From Alteromonas aestuariivivens (GTDB lineage Bacteria; Pseudomonadota; Gammaproteobacteria; Enterobacterales; Alteromonadaceae): DNA of 64,000 nt. Location of the stretch: assembly GCF_003367475.1 (NCBI RefSeq), contig NZ_QRHA01000002.1, positions 124,001 to 188,000 of the forward strand. The letters are read 5' to 3'. The notes under the pieces are model-generated. The model saw only the letters and a list, made by a program, of their open reading frames with translations. It was not told the origin of the DNA and did not search any database. Both the position numbers and the translations under genes were made by a program. Each line of letters begins with the position of its first letter. Within the stretch, counting starts at the first letter, position 1. This document shows positions 1 through 7,696 of this stretch, piece by piece.

Positions 1-2270
1 AAACGGTTTCTGCCAATGGCGTTACCTATCCCTACGATGTGCTGGTGCTGGCCACAGGTTCTTACCCTTTCGTACCGCCAATTCCGGGCAACGACCAGGA
101 CCACTGCCTGGTGTATCGCACCATTGAAGATCTTGAAGCCATTGAATCGTCCGCCAGACAGAGCAAGGTCGGCGTGGTGGTTGGTGGTGGTCTGTTAGGC
201 TTGGAAGCGGCCAATGCACTCAAGCAGGCCGGGCTGGAAACCCATGTGGTTGAATTTGCGCCCCAGTTGATGGCCGTACAACTCGACCCGGCCGGTGGTG
301 ACCTGCTAAGAGGAAAAATTGAGGATCTGGGCGTACAGGTGCATACCCAGAAGGCCACTCAAAGTATAGAAGCTGGTGAAAGCTGCCGTTACCGTATGGT
401 TTTCGCGGATGGCACTTTCCTTGAAACCGACCTGATCCTGTTCTCAGCCGGTATTCGCCCATCCGATGCGCTGGCCCGTCAGCATGAACTGGCCGTGGGT
501 GAGCGGGGCGGAATTGTGGTGGACAACCACTGTGTAACCTCCGATCCCAGCATTTACGCCATTGGTGAATGTGCGTTGTGGGAAAACCGTATTTTTGGTC
601 TGGTTGCCCCGGGTTACACCATGGCCCGTGTTGCTGCCACCACCATATCAGGTGGGGATTTGGCCTTTACCGGCGCAGATATGAGCACCAAGCTTAAGCT
701 GATGGGGGTTGAAGTGGGTTCCATTGGTGATGCCCACGGCCGCACACCGGGCGCGCTGGCATTTACCTATCACAATCAGGCCAAAGGCATTTACAAAAAG
801 CTGGTGGTGGATGCCGCGCAGAAAAAAGTCATTGGTGCGGTGCTGGTGGGCGACACCAGCGACTACGACACCCTGTTGCAATACAGCCTGAACGACATCG
901 CCCTGCCAGAATATCCGGAAAGCCTGATTTTACCTTCAGCCGGAGAAGCCCCTTCGCTGGGTGCCGATGCATTGCCAGATACTGCAACCATCTGTTCCTG
1001 CCATAACGTTGCCAAGATCGACATTGTGGGTGCCATCGACGCAGGCTGCTGCAGCCTGGGTGACGTGAAATCCAGTACCAAAGCCAGTACCGGCTGTGGT
1101 GGCTGTGCCGCATTGCTGAAAAACGTGGTCGACCGTGAACTGGAAAAACGCGGCGTGGAAGTATCGAAGGCGCTGTGTGAACACTTCAATCACACTCGTC
1201 AGGAGCTGTATCACATTGTTAAGGTAGAAGGGATCCGCAGTTTTGATGAGCTGCTTGAAGGCCATGGTGAAGGCTTGGGATGCGATATCTGCAAGCCAGT
1301 GGTGGGCTCAATTCTGGCCTCGGTGTGGAACGACTATGTCCTTGATCCCAAACACCTGCCGCTTCAGGACACCAACGATACCTACCTGGGCAATATGCAG
1401 AAAGACGGCACCTATTCTATCGTACCGCGCATCGCCGGTGGTGAGATCACCCCACAGAAGCTGATTGTACTCGGTCAGGTGGCGGAGAAGTACAACCTCT
1501 ACACCAAAATAACCGGAGGTCAGCGCATTGACCTGTTTGGCGCCAGGGTTGATCAACTGCCCGACATCTGGCAGGAACTGGTGGATGCCGGATTTGAAAC
1601 CGGCCACGCTTATGCCAAGGCGGTACGTACCGTGAAGTCCTGCGTGGGCAGTACCTGGTGCCGTTATGGCGTGCAGGACTCAGTAGGCAAAGCCATCGAT
1701 ATCGAAAACCGCTACAAAGGTTTGCGGGCACCGCACAAACTGAAGTTTGCCGTGTCTGGCTGCACCCGTGAATGTGCCGAAGCCCAGAGTAAGGATATCG
1801 GTGTGATTGCCACTGAAAATGGCTGGAACCTTTACGTTTGTGGTAACGGCGGCATGAAACCCCGCCACGCAGACTTGTTTGCCACCGACCTCGACAGCGA
1901 AACCCTTATCCGTTACATCGACCGCATCCTGATGTTCTACGTCAAAACCGCCGACCGTCTGCAGCGTACCTCGGTGTGGATGGACAATCTGGAAGGCGGG
2001 CTGGAGTATCTCAAATCGGTAGTGATTGACGATGCGTTGGGGTTGGGGGCAGAGCTCGAAGCGCAAATGCAGCATGTTGTGGACGCCTACCAGTGTGAGT
2101 GGAAAACCACCCTGGAGTCAGAACAGTCGCGCAAACGTTTCCGTCAGTTCGTTAACACTCAGGGAACTGACAGCAACATTCAGTTTGTTACCGAGCGGGA
2201 GCAAATTCGCCCGGCTACCGAAGCAGAGAAGCGCAGTGGCGAAGCCCGCATTCCGGTAGAAATCGTCTAA
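1..2270 (+). CDS. nirB: Assimilatory nitrite reductase, large subunit (5' truncated by window edge)
   Basis: NirB reduces nitrite to ammonium in the cytoplasm with NAD(P)H. The frame (codons from base 3) is open from the window edge, so the true start lies outside and roughly 90 residues of the FAD domain are missing relative to the usual ~850. What remains reads in the family order. First comes the rest of the FAD/NAD-binding reductase, with a GGG nucleotide motif near 183-195. A BFD-like [2Fe-2S] domain follows (CxC codons at 993 and 999, CGGC at 1095-1106). Last are the sulfite/nitrite reductase ferredoxin-like and siroheme/[4Fe-4S] domains, with a Cys-x5-Cys at 1641-1661 and a Cys-x3-Cys at 1761-1775. 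All four siroheme-cluster cysteines are present. nirD starts 11 bases downstream behind an AAAGGAGAA ribosome site, so the two are co-transcribed. Confidence 0.96.
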   Translation, partial: TVSANGVTYPYDVLVLATGSYPFVPPIPGNDQDHCLVYRTIEDLEAIESSARQSKVGVVVGGGLLGLEAANALKQAGLETHVVEFAPQLMAVQLDPAGGDLLRGKIEDLGVQVHTQKATQSIEAGESCRYRMVFADGTFLETDLILFSAGIRPSDALARQHELAVGERGGIVVDNHCVTSDPSIYAIGECALWENRIFGLVAPGYTMARVAATTISGGDLAFTGADMSTKLKLMGVEVGSIGDAHGRTPGALAFTYHNQAKGIYKKLVVDAAQKKVIGAVLVGDTSDYDTLLQYSLNDIALPEYPESLILPSAGEAPSLGADALPDTATICSCHNVAKIDIVGAIDAGCCSLGDVKSSTKASTGCGGCAALLKNVVDRELEKRGVEVSKALCEHFNHTRQELYHIVKVEGIRSFDELLEGHGEGLGCDICKPVVGSILASVWNDYVLDPKHLPLQDTNDTYLGNMQKDGTYSIVPRIAGGEITPQKLIVLGQVAEKYNLYTKITGGQRIDLFGARVDQLPDIWQELVDAGFETGHAYAKAVRTVKSCVGSTWCRYGVQDSVGKAIDIENRYKGLRAPHKLKFAVSGCTRECAEAQSKDIGVIATENGWNLYVCGNGGMKPRHADLFATDLDSETLIRYIDRILMFYVKTADRLQRTSVWMDNLEGGLEYLKSVVIDDALGLGAELEAQMQHVVDAYQCEWKTTLESEQSRKRFRQFVNTQGTDSNIQFVTEREQIRPATEAEKRSGEARIPVEIV

Positions 2271-2281
2271 AGGAGAACATC

Positions 2282-2635
2282 ATGCAAGTAAAAGTTGATT
2301 ACGTACCTGAATGGCATGACGTCTGTGCCGAGTCAGATTTGGTGCCGAATTCCGGTGTGTGTGCCCTGATTGAAGAGCAGCAGATTGCGCTGTTTGCGGT
2401 GAAACTGGAAGGGGAACAGAAGGTGTTTGCCATCAGTAACTGGGACCCAATCGGTAAAGCGAATGTGATGTACCGGGGAATTCTGGGCTCGGTAAAAGGT
2501 GACCCTGTGGTGGCGTCGCCCTTGTACAAGGAGCACTACTCACTGACCTCCGGGCAATGCGTAGAGCGTGAAGACGCCAGTGTGATGGTGTTTGATATCA
2601 AACTTGAAAATGGCCGGGTTTGGGTTGCAGTCTGA
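2282..2635 (+). CDS. nirD: Nitrite reductase small subunit
   Basis: NirD is the small partner of NirB in the cytoplasmic NAD(P)H nitrite reductase. The 117-residue product has the Rieske-like fold signature of the family, including the SNWDPIG stretch. It lacks the CxH and CxxH cluster ligands of true Rieske proteins, as is normal for bacterial NirD, so no [2Fe-2S] cluster is expected. The start is preceded by a strong AAAGGAGAA site. It sits directly between nirB and nasA in the same operon. The nasA frame is open back into nirD, but a later nasA start is preferred, so I do not treat the two as overlapping. Confidence 0.94.
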   Translation: MQVKVDYVPEWHDVCAESDLVPNSGVCALIEEQQIALFAVKLEGEQKVFAISNWDPIGKANVMYRGILGSVKGDPVVASPLYKEHYSLTSGQCVEREDASVMVFDIKLENGRVWVAV

Positions 2636-2669
2636 GGCTGCGCCCGGATCCAAAACAAGGCTAAAAACT

Positions 2670-5432
2670 ATGAACCACAACAAACTCAATACTCCGCTTA
2701 GCCTGGTTGCGCAACCTCCGGTTCGGTCGTTGGGGCAAACCACATGCCCCTATTGCGGCGTTGGGTGTGGGGTGGACATCAGTTGCAACGGAAGCGGGCG
2801 CAGCATCAGTCTCGAGAGTCTGACAGGCACGCCTGAGCATCCGGCCAACTTCGGTCGCTTGTGTGTAAAGGGCACCCATTTACTGGACACCAACGACACA
2901 ACCCAGCGCTTGCTGTACCCCCAACTGAACGGTGAGCGCGTTGACTGGGATCAGGCTACTGACTTTGTAGCCGATAAAATCCGTCAGGTTGTAGCCGAAC
3001 ACGGGCCGGATGCCGTTGCGTTTTACGTTTCCGGGCAGTTACTGACCGAAGATTACTATGTGGCCAACAAGCTGATGAAAGGCTTCATCGGCAGTGCCAA
3101 TATCGATACCAATTCCCGCTTGTGCATGTCTTCTGCCGTAGCCGCTTATAAGCGGGCTTTCGGCGAGGATTTGGTGCCGTGCAATTATGAAGATTTGGAG
3201 CAGACCGATTTACTGGTGCTGGTGGGCAGCAACGCAGCCTGGACTCACCCGGTGTTGTTCCAGCGCATGGAGCGGGCCCGACTGCGCAATCCGGCCCTAA
3301 AAGTGGTGGTGATTGACCCCCGCCAGACCGAAACCTGTGCACTGGCGGACTGGCATCTGGCCATCAAGCCCGGTAGCGATGTGGCGCTGTTCAACGGCCT
3401 GCTGCGCTACCTGGGAGACCACCAAGCACTGGATGCAGATTTTATCGAAACCGCCACAGAAGGCTTTGCTGCTACCCTGGCGGCGTGTATGCCATGGGAC
3501 CTGGAATCGGTTGCCAGTTGTTGTGGTCTTTCGGTTGCAGAGGTCGAAAGCTTCTATCGTCGGTTTGCGCAATCTCCCAGTGCAGTGACGTTCTTCTCTA
3601 TGGGTGTTAATCAGTCTACCTCGGGTACCGATAAAGCCAACGCCATAATCAACTGCCATCTAGCCAGCGGTAAAATCGGTAAGCCGGGCAGTGGCCCGTT
3701 TTCCATTACCGGGCAGCCTAACGCCATGGGCGGCCGTGAGGTCGGTGGGCTGGCAAATATGCTGGCAGCGCACATGGATATTGAAAACCCTGTGCATCGT
3801 GAGCGCGTGCAGACGTTCTGGAATGCGCCCACAGTCGCAGAAAAGGGCGGTTACAAAGCGGTGGATTTATTTCAGGCCATCGACGAAGGCAAGGTGAAGT
3901 TTGTCTGGATCATGGCAACCAACCCGGTGGTCAGCATGCCCAACCGTGCGCAGGTGGAGCGTGCGCTGGCCCGTTGTGACACTGTGGTGGTTTCGGACAT
4001 TGTTACTCACAACGACACCCTGAAGTTTGCCCACGTGGCGCTGCCTGCCAGCGGTTGGTCGGAAAAGAACGGCACGGTAACCAACTCGGAACGGCGTATT
4101 TCACGCCAGCGGGGCCTGTTGCCTCCGCCAGGAGAAGCCCGCCATGACTGGCAAATCATTTGTGAGGTAGCCGCCAAATTGGGCTTTGCAGAAGCCTTTG
4201 ACTATGCGAGCCCGGCACAGATTTTTGATGAGCACGCTTGCCTGACAGCCTGGCAAAATAACGGTGAGCGGGCCTTGAATCTGTCTGGCCTGGCTGGGTT
4301 GTCACCACAGCAATATGATCGCCTGAAGCCGGTGCAGTGGCCAGTGACGGAATCGACGCCACAAGGCTGCGCCCGTCTTTTTGAGAACAAACGTTTTTTT
4401 ACCGCCAGCAGAAAGGCGCAGTTTATTGCTCTGGAAGTGCTCAGCCCACGTCAGCTAACCAGTGCGGCTTACCCTTATGTGCTGAACAGCGGGCGTATGC
4501 GCGATCAGTGGCACACCATGACCCGCACCGGAAAAACCAGCAAATTATTACAGCATACTGCGCAGGCCCAGCTGGCTATTCATCCCCAGGATTCGCTGGC
4601 GTTGGGGGTAGTCAGTAACGAGCTGGTTACACTGAAAGCGCATTGCAGCGGCAACGCGCCGGTGATCCTGCCGGTAAAGATTGACCCGCGTCAGCGCAGG
4701 GGAGAAGTGTTTGCGCCCATTCACTGGTCGGCAACCTGGGGGTCCCATTGCACTCTTGGGCAGCTGTTTGATGGCTCCCACGATCCTGTTTCCGGACAGC
4801 CGGAACTCAAACACGGTGCTATCCGCATTGCACCAGCAGAATTTGACTGTCACGGACAATTGGCCTGTTCAGATAAGGGTTTGTTTGAGCTGCTATTGGC
4901 AGAATGTGACTATTGGAGCAGGGTGCCGGCCACACATGTTTCCACAGCCCGAATTGCTGCAAACATCAGCGCGGTCGAATTGTGCCGGCAACTGGCAATG
5001 TTATTACCAAAAGCGTATTGCCAAATCAGCTTTCAGCAAGGCAGCAGTGTCACCCTGTTGGTATTAAAAGATGACCACCCGGTGCTGTATTTGAGCCTTC
5101 ATCACAAGTACACCAACCTGCCGCTCGACTGGCTGGACAGCGTATTTGATCCCGATGGCGAACTCAGCTTTGAGGTGCAGGCCAGTTTGCTACGCAATCA
5201 GGTCGAAGCCAGTTTTCTGCAGGGTAAATTGGTGTGCAGTTGTTTTAACGTACGCGAAAAACCCATTTTAGCCGAAATCGCTGGCGGGGCTGACAGTGTC
5301 GAAGAACTCGGGAAACGCCTCAAATGTGGTACTAACTGCGGCTCCTGTCGCAGTGAGTTAAGCAGTATGTTGACCGATTCCGGAGCCGCTTCGGAACAAT
5401 CCCCATTACTTATTGAAGGAGCGTTATCATGA
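2670..5432 (+). CDS. nasA: Assimilatory nitrate reductase, catalytic subunit
   Basis: NasA is a molybdenum bis-MGD enzyme that reduces nitrate to nitrite in the cytoplasm. From the chosen ATG the product has 920 residues. An N-terminal [4Fe-4S] site uses Cys26, Cys29, Cys33 and Cys65 (C-x2-C-x3-C spacing), followed by the molybdopterin oxidoreductase and dinucleotide-binding domains. The last ~70 residues are a BFD-like [2Fe-2S] domain with CSC and CGTNCGSC cysteines, the extra electron-entry domain seen in NasA of enterics and pseudomonads. The frame stays open back to 2592 inside nirD. I chose 2670 because an AAGG lies about 10 bases upstream and the protein then begins at the normal distance from the cluster motif. 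It overlaps cobA by ATGA, indicating translational coupling. No twin-arginine signal is seen, consistent with an assimilatory enzyme. Confidence 0.95.
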   Translation: MNHNKLNTPLSLVAQPPVRSLGQTTCPYCGVGCGVDISCNGSGRSISLESLTGTPEHPANFGRLCVKGTHLLDTNDTTQRLLYPQLNGERVDWDQATDFVADKIRQVVAEHGPDAVAFYVSGQLLTEDYYVANKLMKGFIGSANIDTNSRLCMSSAVAAYKRAFGEDLVPCNYEDLEQTDLLVLVGSNAAWTHPVLFQRMERARLRNPALKVVVIDPRQTETCALADWHLAIKPGSDVALFNGLLRYLGDHQALDADFIETATEGFAATLAACMPWDLESVASCCGLSVAEVESFYRRFAQSPSAVTFFSMGVNQSTSGTDKANAIINCHLASGKIGKPGSGPFSITGQPNAMGGREVGGLANMLAAHMDIENPVHRERVQTFWNAPTVAEKGGYKAVDLFQAIDEGKVKFVWIMATNPVVSMPNRAQVERALARCDTVVVSDIVTHNDTLKFAHVALPASGWSEKNGTVTNSERRISRQRGLLPPPGEARHDWQIICEVAAKLGFAEAFDYASPAQIFDEHACLTAWQNNGERALNLSGLAGLSPQQYDRLKPVQWPVTESTPQGCARLFENKRFFTASRKAQFIALEVLSPRQLTSAAYPYVLNSGRMRDQWHTMTRTGKTSKLLQHTAQAQLAIHPQDSLALGVVSNELVTLKAHCSGNAPVILPVKIDPRQRRGEVFAPIHWSATWGSHCTLGQLFDGSHDPVSGQPELKHGAIRIAPAEFDCHGQLACSDKGLFELLLAECDYWSRVPATHVSTARIAANISAVELCRQLAMLLPKAYCQISFQQGSSVTLLVLKDDHPVLYLSLHHKYTNLPLDWLDSVFDPDGELSFEVQASLLRNQVEASFLQGKLVCSCFNVREKPILAEIAGGADSVEELGKRLKCGTNCGSCRSELSSMLTDSGAASEQSPLLIEGALS

Positions 5433-6322
5433 CGTTCAATTTGTCTGCTCATATCAGCCGTTTGCCCAGTGTATATTTTCGATTTATTGAAGGGGTAAGA
5501 AGGCGGCACGACGGGGCAAAAGGCCGCGCATCTACCCTTGAAGGAGGCCAGACAGGCCAGGTGTTTATTGTTGGCGCGGGCCCCGGCGATGCGGATTTAT
5601 TGACGGTAAAAGCGCACAAGTTATTGCAAAGTGCCGATGTTGTATTATTTGACTGGCTGGTGGATGAATCTGTTCTGGCAGTGATCCCCCGCCATGTTCG
5701 TACCGAATTTGTTGGCAAACGCAGCGGGCGGCACAGTATGCCCCAGGCGGATATTTGCAGTAGGCTTGTTGCGCTGGCCCAGCAGGGGTTCAGGGTAGTT
5801 CGCCTGAAAGGTGGCGATCCTGCCGTTTTTGCCCGCACCTGTGAAGAAACCGATGCACTCACCCAGGCGGGCATTCCGTTTGCCATAGTGCCCGGGATTA
5901 CAGCGGCTTCCGGGGCATCGGCGTATACGGGTATCCCGCTCACCGATCGACGTTGTTCGCGTGCAGTTACCCTGATGACCGCACATATGCAGGACCCTGA
6001 TGAGGAGCCGGACTGGCAGCGCATTCAACAGGCGCTGAAGACCGAAACGGTTGTACTCTACATGGGGCTAAAACGCCTTAGCCAAATTACTCAACGCTTA
6101 ATGGGGGCTGGGGTAGCACTTGATTTACCCGTAGCTGTGATTGAAAATGCCTGCTGTATCAACCAGTTCGTGATCACCGGGCCGCTGAACGAAATCGCCG
6201 AAAAAGTACAGGCCGCCAACCTGAAAGGGCCGGCACTGCTGATATTCGGGGAAGTTGTGTCAGCCCGCCAACAGGTCGATCCGGCGTTACTTCAGCAGAT
6301 TGCCCATGTCACACCCATTTAG
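5429..6322 (+). CDS. cobA: Uroporphyrinogen-III C-methyltransferase (siroheme synthesis)
   Basis: SUMT/CobA transfers two methyl groups from S-adenosylmethionine to uroporphyrinogen III, giving precorrin-2 for siroheme, the NirB cofactor. The 297-residue product carries the family motifs VGAGPGD, RLKGGDP, VPGITAA and GIPLTDR in order. The start ATG overlaps the nasA stop (ATGA) and has GAAGGAG just upstream, so the start is well supported. This leaves about 47 residues ahead of VGAGPGD, rich in Arg and hydrophobics, where stand-alone SUMTs normally begin within a few residues. There is no NAD-binding Rossmann domain, so this is not a full CysG; the precorrin-2 dehydrogenase must be elsewhere. 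It supplies siroheme to its own operon. Confidence 0.94.
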   Translation: MTFNLSAHISRLPSVYFRFIEGVRRRHDGAKGRASTLEGGQTGQVFIVGAGPGDADLLTVKAHKLLQSADVVLFDWLVDESVLAVIPRHVRTEFVGKRSGRHSMPQADICSRLVALAQQGFRVVRLKGGDPAVFARTCEETDALTQAGIPFAIVPGITAASGASAYTGIPLTDRRCSRAVTLMTAHMQDPDEEPDWQRIQQALKTETVVLYMGLKRLSQITQRLMGAGVALDLPVAVIENACCINQFVITGPLNEIAEKVQAANLKGPALLIFGEVVSARQQVDPALLQQIAHVTPI

Positions 6323-7304
6323 CCAGTACATCAAAATCATAGGAAAAGGACAGAAGGGGGCCCGCGCTCTGACCCGTGAAGAAGCCCTGGATTCCATGCA
6401 CATGCTGCTGAGTAACCAGGTTACTGGTGATCAGCGGGGTGCATACCTGATGTTGCTGCGTACCCGTGAAGAAACCTCTGAAGAAGTAATCGGCTTTTTG
6501 CAGGCCTGCCGCAGTTTGCTTCGGCCTGAACTGGCGCAACTCAAAGCGGATTTGGATGTGGGCTGCTACGCTGGCAAACGGCGGCAGTTGCCCTGGTATC
6601 TGCTGGCGGTTGCAGCATTGGCTCAAAGTGGTCACAGGGTATTTCTGCACGGCGCCCACGAGCCGGGTTCAGGCCGTTTGTATGCCAGCCATGTACTCCC
6701 TGCTTTGGGCCTGGAACCGATTGGCAGTGTTGCAGATTCAGCGAGGCAACTGGACACATACGGCGCATCCTATCTGGATTTAGGCGTAGTATTACCGGAA
6801 CTGGATACGCTGATTAAGCTGCGTGAAGTGTTTGGTCTGCGTTCCTGCGCCAACACGCTTGCCCGCCTGCTTAACCCGAGTGCCGCCCGCTTTAGTGTGC
6901 AGGGCGTATATCATATGCACCTGGATGAGAAGCACCGTTTCGTGAACGAAGCTTTTGCCGATTACGATTCGCTGTGTTTTCGTGGTGACGGTGGCGATCC
7001 GGAAGTGAACAGTGAACGTCCCACCGACCTGTTTATTACCCGGGGTGGAGAGACACAAAAAATCGTGTTGCCCGAGTTCACAGGGAGCTGGGCAGTAAAG
7101 GACAAGGCGCTCGATGTGAATGACATGCTGGAGGTCTGGCAGGGCAAAGCAAGTAACAAATATGGTGACCAGGCCATTGCTGCCACGCTTACCAGTTATC
7201 TCATGCTGGCCGAAAATATGCCTGTTGAGGCAGCTACCAAACAGGCTGAACTTGTCTGGCAAGCCCGCAACCAAAATTCATTGCCGTTTTCGCCCTTGGG
7301 CTGA
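6306..7304 (+). CDS. TrpD2/YbiB-like glycosyltransferase family 3 protein
   Basis: This 332-residue protein resembles the TrpD2/YbiB branch of the anthranilate phosphoribosyltransferase fold: a small N-terminal helical domain (about residues 1-75), then the larger alpha/beta domain. YbiB proteins are reported to bind nucleic acid rather than make tryptophan, so a tryptophan role is not assumed. I chose ATG 6306 (MSHPFSQ) rather than the open frame from 6255, because the N-terminal helix then starts normally. The gene overlaps the end of cobA by 17 bases and is therefore part of the nitrate/nitrite operon. A YbiB-like gene next to nasA or nirBD is, as far as I recall, repeated in other gammaproteobacteria, but its job there is unknown to me. 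Confidence 0.8.
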   Translation: MSHPFSQYIKIIGKGQKGARALTREEALDSMHMLLSNQVTGDQRGAYLMLLRTREETSEEVIGFLQACRSLLRPELAQLKADLDVGCYAGKRRQLPWYLLAVAALAQSGHRVFLHGAHEPGSGRLYASHVLPALGLEPIGSVADSARQLDTYGASYLDLGVVLPELDTLIKLREVFGLRSCANTLARLLNPSAARFSVQGVYHMHLDEKHRFVNEAFADYDSLCFRGDGGDPEVNSERPTDLFITRGGETQKIVLPEFTGSWAVKDKALDVNDMLEVWQGKASNKYGDQAIAATLTSYLMLAENMPVEAATKQAELVWQARNQNSLPFSPLG

Positions 7305-7421
7305 GCGGCAACCGATCCGTCTTAATCCAATTTCACTCCCTTCATTCAGGTTGTATACCGCATGCCTGTTCAGCGTGTGGGCTTGGGATCTTGAAAAATT
7401 CGACTTTTCTCCGCAGCAAAC

Positions 7422-7463
7422 GCGCACAGTTAGTGCGCAGTTGCACTGAAAATAACCAGTGCA
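7422..7463. promoter_or_regulatory. Two GCAC/GTGC dyads upstream of the sigma-54 promoter (possible activator sites)
   Basis: A perfect 6-5-6 inverted repeat (GCGCAC / GTGCGC, 7422-7438) is followed by a 7-8-7 one (TGCACTG / CAGTGCA, 7442-7463). Both carry the GCAC...GTGC half-sites typical of NtrC enhancers. The gaps (5 and 12 bases between GCAC and GTGC) differ from the canonical 7, so identity as NtrC sites is uncertain. Their position, roughly 85-125 bases before the predicted start point, suits an enhancer. Confidence 0.35.
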
Positions 7464-7520
7464 GAATGATGCAAATACGACAAGTTTTATTAAACTTATG
7501 AAAAATATAGGTTTTTAATT

Positions 7521-7537
7521 TTGGCATCAAAAGTGCC
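7521..7537 (+). promoter_or_regulatory. Sigma-54 (RpoN) -24/-12 promoter for nrtABD
   Basis: TTGGCATCAAAAGTGCC matches the sigma-54 consensus TTGGCACG-N4-TTGC at the six -24 bases and at TGC of the -12 element. The invariant GG (7523-7524) and GC (7535-7536) are 10 bases apart, as required. Transcription should begin near 7547, placing the first leader hairpin at the 5' end of the RNA. Nitrogen control through NtrC is the usual partner for such a promoter in nitrate assimilation operons. Confidence 0.75.
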
Positions 7538-7550
7538 TATATAAAAACAG

Positions 7551-7679
7551 TGCAAGCCAAAAGGGGCTTGCAACTCACATGACAACGAATTTATGCAAGG
7601 TGGTTTTTGACCGTCTTGTTGGCAAAGAAGCCCACGCAGCCTGATGGAGTGCCCATCTTAGCTGGTGGGCTTTTTTTTT
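7551..7679 (+). promoter_or_regulatory. Two-hairpin leader with terminator, ANTAR (NasR/NasT)-type attenuator
   Basis: Immediately after the predicted start point lies a perfect 8-bp hairpin (7551-7558 with 7565-7572) closing a six-base loop, AAAAGG. A second hairpin (7596-7618, 9 bp with two G-U pairs) follows, then a terminator hairpin ending in nine T residues and only 17 bases from the nrtA start. Tandem hairpins with a hexaloop upstream of a terminator are what ANTAR antiterminators such as NasR and NasT bind. The first loop begins with A as expected, but has A rather than G at loop position 4, and the second loop is not a clean hexaloop, so the match is incomplete. Confidence 0.6.
7651..7679 (+). 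terminator. Intrinsic terminator inside the nrtA leader
   Basis: GCCCATC pairs with GGTGGGC around the six-base loop TTAGCT, followed by T9. It lies upstream of, not after, a gene, so it must be read through for nrtA expression. An alternative upstream arm (GCCCAC at 7630-7635 plus CAGC at 7637-7640) can pair with the same 3' arm, giving mutually exclusive foldings. Confidence 0.85.
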
Positions 7680-7696
7680 GGCTAAGAGGAATGCAC

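Noticed and set aside
2592..2669. Upstream extension of nasA overlapping nirD
   Set aside because: ATG 2670 has a ribosome site and gives the normal spacing to the first Fe-S cysteine; the extension looks like read-through of the open frame.
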